Positions 12,413 to 23,600 of a stretch of DNA of 64,000 nucleotides are shown piece by piece. Within the stretch, counting starts at the first letter, position 1; each line of letters begins with the position of its first letter. The DNA is from Amyelois transitella (taxonomy: Eukaryota; Arthropoda; Insecta; Lepidoptera; Pyralidae): positions 10,150,001-10,214,000 of the forward strand of contig NC_083521.1 of NCBI RefSeq assembly GCF_032362555.1, given 5' to 3'. A model generated the notes under the pieces. The model was given only the letters and a program-made list of their open reading frames with translations, was not told where the DNA came from and did no database searches. A program made the translations under genes and the position numbers.

Positions 12413-12689
12413 ATCGTTTGAGCCTCTACCTACACCTTGTGTGTACAATTGTGTTAAATATAACGTCTAAACTATAGAAAACGGTGGTACTTAGTTGGTC
12501 GAAGGCCAGAATGGCAATGGCAAACAGTTATTTTCATTTATAGCAAATCCACCAGCACAGAGACAGTGACTCCGGCCACGCCTCACCACACACAGAGGAC
12601 AGCATAGCCGCTGACGACTGCTTTACTTTTCTAAGACAATGGTTATAAGTTTAATAAATATTTTAAGATACAAAATATATACGTTAATA

Positions 12690-12826
12690 TAATCACGTCT
12701 GATTTAATCTCAATTCTATCATAAAGCAAAACAGCTGAACGTGGCTTATCAGTCTTTTCAAGACTGTTACCTGGCCCTGTCTACCCCGCGGATTTGAACG
12801 TGATTATATGTATGTATGTGTCACTC
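12690..12826 (+). mobile_element. SINE 3' half
   Basis: 5'-truncated forward copy from AATCTCAATTCTATCATAAA to the ATGTATGTATG tail. Confidence 0.65.
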
Positions 12827-13122
12827 TTACATCCTTACAAAGCCAATATTTATCCACGAGAATTTAGCTCGATCTGGTGCTAACCCATCGCGGAGTTCCT
12901 ATGTCAATTTTGTGAGCCTTTATATTTAAGTTTTTTAGTAAAAGGGAAGACTAATTCAGTGTTTGTTCGCCTGAAACCTCAAATCGTCAAGACACGATTC
13001 AATAAAGCATGAAGGACATGGTCACTTAATGACATGACAATATTAGTACCTATTTGAGAGAAATCGTCAAAAAAAACCAAGCCGTTATTTATTTTAGCAA
13101 CATTCTGAGGTCACATTTTGTC

Positions 13123-13372
13123 GGCCTCTGTGGCGCAGCGGTAGTGCGCTTGTCTGTGTCACCGGAGGTCCCGGGTTCGAATCCCGGCCAGGGTATGATG
13201 AGAAATGAACTTTCTCTGATTGGCCTGGGTCTTGGATGTTTATCTATATAAGTATTTATTATAAAATATAGTATTGTTGAGTTAGTATCTCGTAACACAA
13301 GTTTCGAACTTACTTCGAGGCTAACTCAATCTGTGTAATTTGTCCCGTATATATTTATATTTATTTATTGTA
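13123..13372 (+). mobile_element. tRNA-derived SINE
   Basis: The head has an A box (TGGCGCAGCGG, 13131-13141) and a B box (GGTTCGAATCC, 13174-13184), so it derives from a tRNA gene. The body continues with ATGATGAGAAATGAACTTTC, a TTAGTATCTCGTAACAC segment and GTCCCGTATATATT. Reverse copies at 27010, 29543 and 56541 share the whole ~250 bases, which shows this is a SINE rather than a tRNA gene. Confidence 0.8.
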
Positions 13373-13442
13373 TATTTATCAGTCAGCGTTATGGTTTCCT
13401 TACATGCGTTGCTAAAGGGAAAATGGCGCCCAATAAAGTTAA

Positions 13443-13640
13443 CAAGTGAGTGCCGTGTGGTTCCTAGCATTTTAGAATAGGACCACTCCATTACTTGCCA
13501 TGGTTATCGTATAAGGCGACTAAGGGAAAGGCTAATTAACTTGGTATTCTTCTTGTAGGCGATGCTAGCTTCCAGTTTTTTCAAGTCTGTTGGGTCTGTC
13601 TACCTCGCAAGGGTTATAGATGTGACTGTATGTATGTAAA
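13443..13640 (+). mobile_element. Diverged (TATG)n-tail SINE
   Basis: Forward copy starting GTGCCGTGTGGTTCC, with an internal deletion and a tail at TGACTGTATGTATG. Confidence 0.7.
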
Positions 13641-13945
13641 GTTAAGAAAGATGAAATTCAGGGGAAGTAACGTTTCTTAGTAAAGTAAATAATTACGAAA
13701 CTCGTTCAGTATAAGTATTCACCCTTTTTTCAATTATATGTAAATGCAGTGAAGTTGCTTGAAGGAGATAAGCTATATTGCTTAGGTTCACGTTGTTTAA
13801 AAGCGTGATTCTTAAAGCTAACAAAAGTTGACGACCCTGTCGAGATTACGCTTTGATGAGTCACACAAAGACTAACAAATCTCAAAACTCGTAGTAATGT
13901 GGTTGGTACAACAATGCAACAATAATGCAATTTGAAGTAAAGTAG

Positions 13946-14242
13946 CGTGTGGTTCCCGGCAGTACCGTGTGGTTCCCGGCAGTACCGTGTGGTTCCCGGC
14001 ACCAATACAAAAAAGAATAGGACCACTCCATCTCTTTCCCATGGATGTCGTAAAAGGCGACTAAGGGATAGGCTTACAAACTTGGGATTTTTTTTAAGCG
14101 ATGGGCGAGCAACCTATCACTATTTGAATCTCAATTCTATCATTAAGCCAAATAGCTGAACGTGGCCATTCAGTCTTTTCAAGCCTGTTGGCTCTGTCTA
14201 CCCCGCAAGGGATATAGACGTGACCATATGTATGTATGTATG
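13946..14242 (+). mobile_element. SINE with triplicated head and 14-bp TSD
   Basis: The 15-base head CGTGTGGTTCCCGGC is present three times, at 13946, 13966 and 13986, on an exact 20-bp period before the normal body. TTGAAGTAAAGTAG flanks the whole unit at 13932-13945 and 14243-14256, so all three heads arrived in one insertion. Confidence 0.85.
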
Positions 14243-14400
14243 TTGAAGTAAAGTAGTAAAGAGTACTGGCACCCACTATCACTAAGCGCAAGTTATGAAA
14301 TCCCGATAACCAAGATGTTTGGACAGCTTATCACCGGCGGCACCCAGCCGTGGGCTCATTCCAGTTCTTCGACATTACACTCTTAATAAATATCTCTCAT

Positions 14401-14656
14401 CTCTAATATTATAAAGCTGAAGAGTTTGTTTGTTTGAAAGCGCTAATCTCAGGAACCACTGGTTCGAATTGAAAAATTATTTTTGTGTTGAATAGACCAT
14501 TTATCGAGAAAGGCTATATAACATCACGCTGCAACTATTAGGAGCGAAGAAATAATGGAAAATGTGAAAAAAAACGGGGAAAATTATTCATCCTTGGGGG
14601 TTTCAATGATGCCCAAAATAAATATTCCACGCGGACGGAGTCGCGGGCACAGCTAG
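14401..14656 (+). mobile_element. Helitron-like element, first of tandem pair
   Basis: From CTCTAATATTATAAAGC to CACAGCTAG (CTAG at 14653-14656). The next copy begins at the following base. Confidence 0.6.
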
Positions 14657-14802
14657 TCTATACTAATATTATAAAGAGAAGAGTTTGTTTGAACGCGCTA
14701 ATCTCAGAAACTACTAGTTCGAATTGAAAAATTATTTTTGTGTTGAAAAGACCATTTATCGAGGAAGGCTTTAGGCTACGACGAAGTTGCGGGCACAGCT
14801 AG
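14657..14802 (+). mobile_element. Helitron-like element, second of tandem pair, internally deleted
   Basis: Starts TCTATACTAATATTATAAAG directly after the CTAG of the preceding copy and ends CTAG at 14799-14802. About 110 bases of the middle are missing. Confidence 0.6.
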
Positions 14803-14813
14803 AAGGTACAAAA

Positions 14814-14885
14814 AAATCACGCCTCTTTCGCGGAGGGATGGTCAGAGACCTCATCTTTCTACTGCCACGATCATAACATTCTTCT
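14814..14885 (-). mobile_element. RTE 3' fragment
   Basis: AAAATCACGCCTCTTTCGCG and the following ~50 bases match the RTE 3' terminus in reverse, with several changes. Confidence 0.55.
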
Positions 14886-15682
14886 CTCCGCCGCGTACAG
14901 TCGTCTGCGGAGAAACTTGACCCTTTCATTGTTTTGGTTTGTATGAAGAAAGGGTCATGTTTGTCGGCAGGCGACTGTACGTATTCCTAATACCGCAATA
15001 GGTATTCAAAGTGGTCAAAGCCGTTTTTCAAAGAACCCTCTCCATAAGATATACATATATTCTAACCTAGCCAAAATACAATATTGTTGGCAGCTCCGAT
15101 ACTGGTAGATACCCTTATTTGTATAGCTCGGTCATCGTAACCAAAGGCAGGGTATTTGTACAACATATCGCAAAGATAACTATCATCCGTTTGACTCTAG
15201 TTAACTTTACCATAAAATTATGTTCATTTTCAGCCCGCTGTTAAGCTGCCGGTTATGAAATTCAGTATAAGAGTTGTATTATAAAATTTCATGTGTATTT
15301 TTTTTCTTGATTCCAAACAGAATAACAGCAGCAATCCAAACAGCTTAAAACTATTACTGTATTTACTTCGCGTAAGGATAAAAAAACATACGTAACGATT
15401 TCTATCCTACATTTCTCCGTAACAAAAGACTTTCTATCTAATAAACTTTAACACGACTGTCAGCAAGAAACAAACAATTTTATAGTTATTCTATAAGCTG
15501 CATATCAATGTCTGTTGCGGTTTATCTCCAGAACAAAAGGGTTGTATCACGTATATCTACTGCGCTTTATGTCATTGTGTTGTGATGTCACAGCTGTCGA
15601 TAGCTTTTGTTACGTGAAGCCTTTTATCTGGCTTATAAAAGAACCTTCTAGGTTTTACTGCAAACTTTGTTCGAGCAAATTT

Positions 15683-15790
15683 GGTGCCACCTACAATAAG
15701 CGAATCATTTAGCGCCAACTACCAAAAAGTAACGAATTTAGAACCATCTACAAGAAGCGACGAATTAAGCGCTACCTGCAGAAGAAGACG
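15683..15790 (+). repeat. ~29-bp imperfect tandem repeat, 3-4 units
   Basis: Units start near 15683, 15714, 15742 and 15771 and share the pattern CCAnCTACAAnAAGCGACGAATTTAG. Divergence between units is 20-30 percent by eye. Confidence 0.5.
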
Positions 15791-16034
15791 GGTTTTTAAA
15801 AATCTCATAGGAACTATAGTTTTTACCGGAATAAAATCTACTATATGTCCCTCTCCAGACTCTTAATTATATATACGCGAAATTTCAAGAAGATAAGTTC
15901 AGAAGATAACGCTTCAAAAGGAAAAAAAATAAACTGAATTACTTTCGCATTTATAATATTAGTTTGAGAGTTGGAAATATTACTAGGCAGGTGATTTTTT
16001 AGGGAGATAACAAGACAACTGATCATACACTTTA

Positions 16035-16058
16035 ATTGGTGCCGGGAACCACACGGCA
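16035..16058 (-). mobile_element. SINE head fragment
   Basis: Only the 5' head remains, read in reverse (TGGTGCCGGGAACCACACGG). Nothing of the body follows, so this is a deletion remnant. Confidence 0.5.
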
Positions 16059-16399
16059 CTTTAATATTTCCACATTATCCATTATTTATTGTTCTTCGCC
16101 AAACACATAAACATTGAAAAGTATGAGATGTTCCAAGCGTCTTTGATTTCGCAAAATGGAATATTTCGTATTCATTTGTGCGTTATGCTCGGACAAACAA
16201 ACAACACACGTCTTTATTAGAGACGATATGTTTGTTTTCGGAAGATGAAGGACGCCTCTACAAAGACTGCGGAATGTAGGCTGAATTCTACATTGATTAA
16301 TCTGCAGAAAAAAAATCTTACTACATCTTTATGAGTAGGTATATTTTGCGTTTGAAAAAAGGTATCCTGAAACCAAAACAAGGTAGTATGGAATACACT

Positions 16400-16456
16400 C
16401 TATGGCCCAGATGTAGTGGGCTTGTCTTTGACACCGAAGGTCCCGGGATCCGAAAG
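16400..16456 (+). mobile_element. tRNA-SINE head fragment
   Basis: GATGTAGTGGGCTTGTC and GGTCCCGGGATCCGA match the A-box-to-B-box part of the element at 13123. The B box is damaged. Confidence 0.5.
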
Positions 16457-16481
16457 TTAAGCCAAAGCACAGAGTACCTAC

Positions 16482-16566
16482 ATACATAAATCGCACCTCT
16501 ACGTCGGAGGGGTAGGCAGAGTCGACATCTTTCAACATGCCACGACCCCTGTATACTTCTTTCGCG
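16482..16566 (-). mobile_element. RTE 3' fragment
   Basis: Reverse match to the RTE 3' end (GGAGGGGTAGGCAGAGTC, TGCCACGACCCCTGTATAC). Diverged. Confidence 0.6.
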
Positions 16567-16967
16567 GAACTGATTTATTAATTCCCGCGTTAGCGAAACC
16601 GTATACGCTTGCTAGTGCTTCTAAATCTTAATCATCAGGGTCAGATATTAATAGAAATATTTTTATTTTAGTATCAATATTTATTACGTCATTGGAAGCC
16701 TCTCCATTGTGATGCTAACCTTGCATGAAGCACCTCATAAACGCACTGATTTAAAACTTCAGTGCTTCTATCACCACGGGTGACGTACTTTCAAATCCCA
16801 TGGTTCCAACGTAGTGCGGGAGCTTGCGTCTTTATATGCACGAAAATTGTTAACTCTTGATTATTACGTTCCTTTTTATAAAATGTTTTTCTTTTAGATG
16901 GAAAAATTACCATTTTATTAAAAATTCAGATCCAGGACATACATAGGAAGTGTTAATTAAAACACCT

Positions 16968-17028
16968 AATGAATAAGATGTTAAAATTGCGTCATACATC
17001 ATGACGCAATTTTAACATCTTATTCATT
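16968..17028. repeat. Perfect 28-bp hairpin, 5-nt loop
   Basis: Left arm 16968-16995, loop ACATC 16996-17000, right arm 17001-17028. The arms begin AATGAATAAGATG and match without a mismatch. No flanking duplication was seen. Confidence 0.9.
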
Positions 17029-17269
17029 GACTAGAATTCATGGAAAGAAACGAAGTAGACTTTTGTTTACCAAACAGTGGCACGTGAAAAGTAATCGAGT
17101 TAGGTACATACCTAATTTGTAATACATTGCATTGACAATACGATGAAAATTATAAGGCTGCGTGTCAAATGGCAATGTAAAATTTTAGGTGTTTTGAAAA
17201 AGTTTCCTGATATTTTTAATTGCTCTGTTTTTGCAATCTATTCAAAAATCGCAATGCGCTTATGTTTTT

Positions 17270-17386
17270 CCTCTGAGTCAACTCTATATCTATACCAAAT
17301 TTCATCAAAATCAGTTCAGTGGTTTGGACATGGACGCGTAACAAACAGACTTAGTTAGTTTAGTATATATAATATTAGTAGAGAGA
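17270..17386 (+). mobile_element. Helitron-like or LINE-tail fragment
   Basis: CCAAATTTCATCAAAATCAG, GGTTTGGACATGGACGCGTA and the end ATAATATTAGTA match the common right end of subfamily-2 elements. The left part is unrecognised. Confidence 0.4.
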
Positions 17387-18024
17387 GTAATCATAAGTAG
17401 TGAAACAAATCAAATTTATTTTCTTTGTTGAATAATTTTACAAATATTTTAATTGATACTGTTTAATTTTTTTTTCTATAACGTACACTAGATCTCGGAC
17501 TATCGCCAACTCCTTGTAGTAACATTAAGCAGTTAAATAGAAGTGGCAGTTATCAAAATCGTAAATCGTACTCGTTATAAAACCGAGTCGTAACTCCCGA
17601 GTGTGAGTGGACATCGGTTCGACCTATTTCCGATAGAACAGTGGGCTACATAGAAAATTATACAACTATCAATACATTTACGATATAAATGTGGTATAGT
17701 CACTATGAAGTCTACTGTACATGACTAACACGCGATGTTTTATCGCCGAAAATATTTTTATTTCTTTCATAAATTCTGTTTTATGTTTCTTTGTAAAATA
17801 CTGTTACCCTTGAAATGATTGATTCTTTGAAATTTCTATTGGCACTTGTTATGTTGGCAGGGCTCTTTCTTTTAATAATTTTGCACGGAATATATTAAAT
17901 TTAAATATTTCTCTAATATTCATAATTTAAGCTGGTTCATAGGTCAATGACAAAGAAAAAAGTAAATTCCATAAATAAAATGGTATTTATGTCTCGAAAT
18001 GATGGGAATATTAGTAAACACGTA

Positions 18025-18125
18025 CATACATATTATTGTCTATATCCCTTGCGGAGTTAACAGAGCCAATAGTCTTGAAAAGACAAGCTCACGTTATGGT
18101 ATTGAGATTCAAGTTGTGACATATA
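18025..18125 (-). mobile_element. SINE 3' fragment
   Basis: TTGTCTATATCCCTTGCGG and AGCCAATAGTCTTGAAAAGA identify the 3' half in reverse. Confidence 0.5.
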
Positions 18126-18166
18126 CTCGTATTATGAAATGTATATAGTTGTATTGTGTAAGTAAC

Positions 18167-18252
18167 ACAAAGAATGCAGGGATCGTGGTAAATGGAAACA
18201 AGTAGTCTCTGCCTACCCCTCCGGGAATGAGGCGTGATTTTATATTTTATAT
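18167..18252 (+). mobile_element. RTE 3' fragment
   Basis: Forward copy: GATCGTGGTAAATGGAAAC, AGTAGTCTCTGCCTACCCC, GAGGCGTGATTTTATATT. Confidence 0.65.
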
Positions 18253-18527
18253 AAAAAGCACATACATGTTACTACGGCCTATAAAAGTATGCTTTGAATT
18301 CACTATCATTTCATGTCCAAAGTACATTATAATGCAAATGAGTCCGTCCGCCAGTTCGCACGCTGCCGGCCCTTGAAAGACCCAGTGCCCTAAATGCCCA
18401 ATTGTTCACGACTACTTGATATGCTCGAGACGGGCCCTTTACACCCGGTAAGTTTGACAAGGGCTTATGACGGGCTTTGTATTGAACAGTTAAATGCTTT
18501 AACGAAATTAGTGATGAAAATTGACAT

Positions 18528-18625
18528 ACATACATACATAAAATCATGCTTCTTTCCCAGAGGGGTATGCAGAGACTATCTCTCTCCAATTGCCACAATC
18601 TCTGCATACTTCCTAATTTAATTAT
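18528..18625 (-). mobile_element. RTE 3' fragment
   Basis: Reverse copy starting at ACATACATACATAAAATC. About 95 bases of the 3' terminus. Confidence 0.65.
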
Positions 18626-18779
18626 GCCTGCTTGAAAATTGACCTTTATAAAAATCTAAATTTCTTTTAGACCAGTTCAATTTTTCTTTTTAGAACGAAT
18701 TACTTTACTTGAGACTTGTATTAGGTTGTGATAACGGTAACTTTATAATACTTAAGTAAAAAAATATCAAATGATCAAA

Positions 18780-18950
18780 TTAAGGACGTCCTGGTAAAGG
18801 GTCAGGTCAAAAGTACCCGAAACCGCCGAGCTTGCATGAAGAGAGTTATGAATGTGTATGAAGTGAAGGAAGTATGTAAAGATCGTGGTAAGTGGAAAGA
18901 GGTAGTCTCTGCCTACCCCTCCGGGAAAGAGGCGTGATTTTATGTTATGT
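18780..18950 (+). mobile_element. RTE 3' end, 5'-truncated
   Basis: Well-preserved last ~165 bases, beginning GATCAAATTAAGGACGTCC and ending GAGGCGTGATTTTATG. The truncation point lies within a few bases of that in the chimera at 39483-39913. Confidence 0.75.
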
Positions 18951-19189
18951 TTTTACAAAAATAATTCTCCAAGACTCAAGTCTACTCATAGAGGTAAATT
19001 AATTCATAAACGCGATGCAAACAACGTTATTGCTACCTATCGTTAGATTATTATTGCTACATAGCGTTCACCCGCATAGAGCACAATAAATGGAATAACC
19101 CTTATAGGTTTAGTCGAAAAGATGCAGGCGTTTTCACTGAGATAAGAAGATATACAGAAAAGACTCCCATCTAAAAGTCACACCTTCAC

Positions 19190-19252
19190 ATAACATCTGC
19201 ATCTCCCCGCATACTTCCTTGACTTCATTCACATTAATCCCGCCTTCACACA
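19190..19252 (-). mobile_element. RTE 3' fragment, eroded
   Basis: Words CATCTGCATCTCCCCGCATA and TTCCTTGACTTCATTCACAT match the reverse of the RTE ORF end. Confidence 0.4.
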
Positions 19253-19300
19253 TCGGTAACATAATATGGATTTTAAATATTTTTTTGCCCTTAATATTAT

Positions 19301-19546
19301 GTGCCGTGTGGTTCCCGGCACCAATAAAAAAAAGAATAAGACCACTCCATCTCGTTCCCATAGATGTCGTAAAAGGCGACTAAGGGATAGGCTTATAAAC
19401 TTGGATTCTTCTTTTAGGCGATGTGTTAGCAACTATTTGAATCTCAATTCCATCATAAAGCCAAACAGCTGAAAGTGGCCTATCAGTCTTTTCAAAACTG
19501 TTGGCTCTGTCTACCCCGCAGGGGATATAGACGTGATTATATGTTT
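19301..19546 (+). mobile_element. (TATG)n-tail SINE
   Basis: Forward copy from GTGCCGTGTGGTTCCCGGC to GACGTGATTATATG. A short internal deletion follows GGCGATGTG. No clear TSD. Confidence 0.75.
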
Positions 19547-19569
19547 ATTATGTCCACATAAAGAATCCA

Positions 19570-19812
19570 ACTTTCTCAATCGACTTCCTACAACCATTTC
19601 GCGCTGAGCTGTGCCGCGTGCTGCATACTAACGCCACTAGTGGATGCACTCGTGCTGGAATGCCACAAACGGCCATTGCCGGAGACGTGACCGCTGTCAC
19701 ATGCGGTTGGTCAAGTGCAGTGGGTGTCCGGGTGACTAATGTGTGGGCTATGCCGGTTGTAAGAGGTATCGGTTCTTCCAGCCATAAATCTCTGGACAAT
19801 TTGGACAGCATT
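19570..19812. other. GC-richer block of unknown nature
   Basis: Stands out as ~240 bases of higher GC in AT-rich DNA, open in one frame on each strand (plus 19618-19821, minus 19548-19811). No domain, splice context or second copy was seen in the window. It could be a repeat fragment or an old exon. Confidence 0.3.
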
Positions 19813-20089
19813 TATACTTAAGTTGGTAAATGATGCGTGTTAAAAAGTACTGTGAAATGAATTGTAAAGTATTTTTTTTAGTTCAGAACACGAGTATCGA
19901 AATCTTAGTCTCGTACTTAAACATCAAGTTAACGAGATTAACGAACTGGCTTCGCTTGACTTTTTGGCCTTTTGACTGTTTGGTGAACGCCAATACCTTG
20001 ATTATGGAGCCAATTAACGTGCATGACATAGTTTGCCGTTGTATACGTTTCTTGAGAATTTAGCGACTTCCATAAATACATTTAATCTG

Positions 20090-20180
20090 GTCTTCATCCC
20101 TTGCGGAGTAAATGGAGCCAGCAGTTTTTAACAGACTGATAGCTGACGTTCAGCTGTTTGGCTTAATGATAGAATTGAAT
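20090..20180 (-). mobile_element. SINE 3' fragment
   Basis: GGTCTTCATCCCTTGCGG, CAGCTGTTTGGCTTAATGAT. Diverged reverse copy of the 3' half. Confidence 0.5.
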
Positions 20181-20332
20181 TAAGCGACCTAATATAAACA
20201 TTCGTAACATCAACCACTTTGGTGCATAAAATGAGATCTAAATCTGAGAAAGATTCTAAATTCTAAAGAGCTAAACTTTGACCAGTTGGATACGACTTCT
20301 ATTCAGTGTTTTCTCTGTAATATCTACACATC

Positions 20333-20593
20333 ATACATACATACATATGGTCACGTCTATATCCCTTGCGGGGTAGACAGAGCCAATAGTCTTGAAAAGA
20401 CTGAATGGCCACATTCAGCTATTTGGCTTAATGATAGAATTGAGATTCAAATAGTGACAGGTTGCTAGCCCATCGCCTAAAAAAGGATCCCAAGTTTGTA
20501 AGCCTATCCCTTAGTCGCCTTTTACGACATCCACGGGAAAGAGATGAAGTGATCATATTCTTTTTTGTATTGGTGCCGGGAACCACACGGCAC
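20333..20593 (-). mobile_element. (TATG)n-tail SINE with 11-bp TSD beside a splice acceptor
   Basis: Complete reverse copy flanked by ATCTACACATC at 20322-20332 and 20594-20604. Its right edge lies about 45 bases before the acceptor at 20636-20637 that opens the first coding exon of the cysteine-rich protein gene. Confidence 0.85.
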
Positions 20594-20669
20594 ATCTACA
20601 CATCGATGGTTAATATACCCTGTTACCTTTGTTCCAGCTGAAGCGGTGGGTGCGTGGGGGTGCGATGGG

Positions 20670-23600
20670 ATGCGGTGGTGGCTGGCTGCGGTGGCGGTCG
20701 CGGCGCTGCCCGCGGCCTTCGCCGACGTCATCTTCAGGGTGCCTGAAGTGATGGTGCGCTAGACATCATCTTCCTAGAGTTTGTTCGAGTGGCAGAACAC
20801 GGGCATACGTCTAGCATTGTTCTGGTAGCGGTGAAGACTAGTTGCCAAGGCAGAAGATAAAGATCAGTATCGATGGCTGACTGTTATTAGCTGAAGATTC
20901 TGTGGTGCTAAACATCTTGAACCTTTTGGCGTTTGTCCTGATTGCTAAGTCCATGGGGAGAAATTCAGGACCATCTTATGACCACTATTTAAAGGGACGC
21001 GAATTACACAGACTGAATTACTGAATACTAAGGGAATGGCCCTTGGTATTCAAAAGCTTTAAAAAATCATTAATATTATTATCTCCATACAAACTTAAAC
21101 AAATACTTAGATACATGATTAAAAGTAGGTTACAGAGTAAGTTTTGTGAGAGACTGGTGTCTGAACTAAGCAGAGCTTGTGTATCTTAGCACACCAGCCT
21201 CTCTCAAAAGATGAATACGCGTAAGTATATTTAAGTTACATTCAATAGCTGAACACAATGAAATAAATATGTCGTAATTGAAATTTTCTCATGATCCGTC
21301 GTCTAACTGGTTCTTAAAATATGTGCTTTGAGTAATCGATACGAATACTCCAGGTTCAGCACTCAGCAGCGTCCAGACCAGTGGGTACGGGCCGCGTCAA
21401 CGCGACTCGAGCCAACGACTCCGAGCAGTGGAACACCGATGAAGCCCTCATAGAAGTGAGATATGAGGAATACTTCGTGGAGCATGACGTGTCTACCCTG
21501 GACGCGAGGAGGGCCGCCAGGGCACTGAGGGTTGAAGATGGTAGGTTGATCATGACTTAGACATAATGTTCAAGCATCTCGCCACGATCTATCAATTTCA
21601 TTTCTCAATTATCGGAAAAGACCTTATATGTAACCAGAACGCACTTGATTTGATAAAGGTAGGTACTTTACCTTCATATATTCGTACTTTCGTCTATTCG
21701 TACGTGTTGAGTAAGTTTAAAACATAAACCGAAAAGTCACTCGTAATAATTATAAAAAATTTGGATCAGGGACAATTCAATAACATAACAACAGTAAACG
21801 ATTTAAAAATGGTTCTAACGATTGAAGATCTTTCATTCTGTCATAATATTAATCGCGTAGAGTTACTTTGAAATATCATACCACATAATTGAATTTGTTC
21901 AATAGACGTGTAGCTACTGCAATTAAATCAGGTCAATAAAATTCACGGTATAAAAAGGATCACGATAATAGTTTCATTTGAGAACGAACGTATTATTCGT
22001 AACTGGTAAATTGAGCTAGTAAGTACTAAGTCTCGTTAAAGTAGTATTTGTCTTGACAATTGCTGCGCCGGCGCGACTAATTAGCTCGCTCCTCAAATTG
22101 GGACGAGGCCCGACATATTCTATGGGACAATTATCAAATTAAGAGGCTCAACCAACAACGGAGCCACCATGAAATGTGCGTGAGGAAGAATTCATTCATT
22201 CATATAATCACGTCTATATCCCTTGCGGGGTAGGCAGAACCAACAGTCTTGAAAGACTAATAGGTTGCTAGCCCATCGCCACACCTATCCCATAGTCGCA
22301 TTTTACGACATCCATGGGAAAGAGTGAAGTTGTATTATTTTTTTTAAATTGGTGCCGGGATCTACCCTGCGGAAAATGGTTCAAAAGCACAAATTACCTT
22401 AATTTACAAATTAGTAAGAATTTTGAAGTACTACGCGTACTCGAGTAAAAATGTTTGTTTCTCTCTGGAGACGGGAAGGAGAAAGCAACCGAAACTAACG
22501 TCAGATTAGATGAGTTTAAATTAGAAAAGACCAATTTCCGATTAGTTGGATCGAAAGCCTTAACGACTTTTGATTAATTTCCTACAAAATAATTCGCTAT
22601 TTGATACAAATCATCTGTAATATCTTCTTAATCAACAGTTGCTAGTTTTGGCGAAGCAGCAGCCCAATCAGCCAATAGAGCGCTGTGACAACACAGCAGC
22701 AATGAGTAAGCGTCTGGTTATAGCCGTGACTTTCGTCTCGCTAATTAATGTCCCTTTAATTGTTCCAATCACGGTGCCGTGGAATTCTAATTGAGGCCGG
22801 CTTCATAACAGGAGGTTTCTAGCAGCATCTGCCCTGCTTTGGATATAATAACTATATTGTTGCTTGACATGAGTGATCGGGTGATTTTAACGTTAATTCT
22901 GTGAATTCAAACTAAGTTGAATATGGACGAAGGTTTGGTAAAAAAACAGTCTATGACATTGAAACACGGAAAAATGGTCGTTTTTCAGAAAAAGAATGAT
23001 CCATAACATATATTATGTTATGGATCATTCTTTTTCTGAATTGGCTGAGCGTGGCCTATCAGTCTTATCAAGACTGTTGGCTCTGTCTACCAGCAATGTA
23101 TATACACGTGATTATATGTATGTATGTCTGTATATGGCGTTAAATAATATAATTTAAAATAACTTTTTAAGAATCCTATCACACGACCGATGAGATCTGA
23201 TGAAAAGTGGGGAAAAGCAACCACTACCAAGGCTTAAATATACATCTTAAAATTGTCCAACAATGCTCAGGTTTCAATTCCGCAGCCTTGGGCTCGTGTG
23301 ACAGCTAAGGTGTTATTAATATCGCCTAATTAATCCATTGTGTGAGGAGTACGACACTGTATCATTACGCCAGGGGACGGCGGATGCATTTTTGATGCAG
23401 CTCTATCATTATACGACACTTCAGCTACATTTATAGCATTATTCTTTTAATTGCCATCTTGATTGGCTGTTACAGTCTCTAGTTAGTCTGCGTAGGATGA
23501 AAATTCTATATTGAGATTTGTTTCGCGTGTCGCATTTTTTGTAATGAGTTTGCTGTTGTCTGAAACTTCTCTGTGAAAAATTCATACACTTAAATTTGTT

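Larger units (their letters stand above)
4061..20637 (+). other. Repeat-filled region, possible first intron
   Basis: No coding exon was supported in this 16.6 kb. It consists of SINE, RTE, Helitron-like and tRNA-SINE copies, listed individually, within AT-rich unique sequence. If the promoter call at 3855-4054 is right, this is intron 1 of the cysteine-rich protein gene. Confidence 0.4.
22020..23460. promoter_or_regulatory. Candidate conserved non-coding / enhancer interval
   Basis: Apart from the repeats at 22195-22368 and 22984-23135, the interval is balanced in composition and contains clustered homeodomain-type cores (ACTAATTAGC near 22077, GCTAATTAATG near 22740, CCTAATTAATCC near 23325) and CCAAT words. 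A 30-codon ORF at 22702-22794 is hydrophobic but has no splice context. A regulatory role is inference; conservation has not been checked. Confidence 0.25.

Noticed and set aside
13123-13195. A tRNA gene
   Set aside because: A and B boxes are present, but three other copies share a further ~180 bases of non-tRNA body; it is a tRNA-derived SINE.
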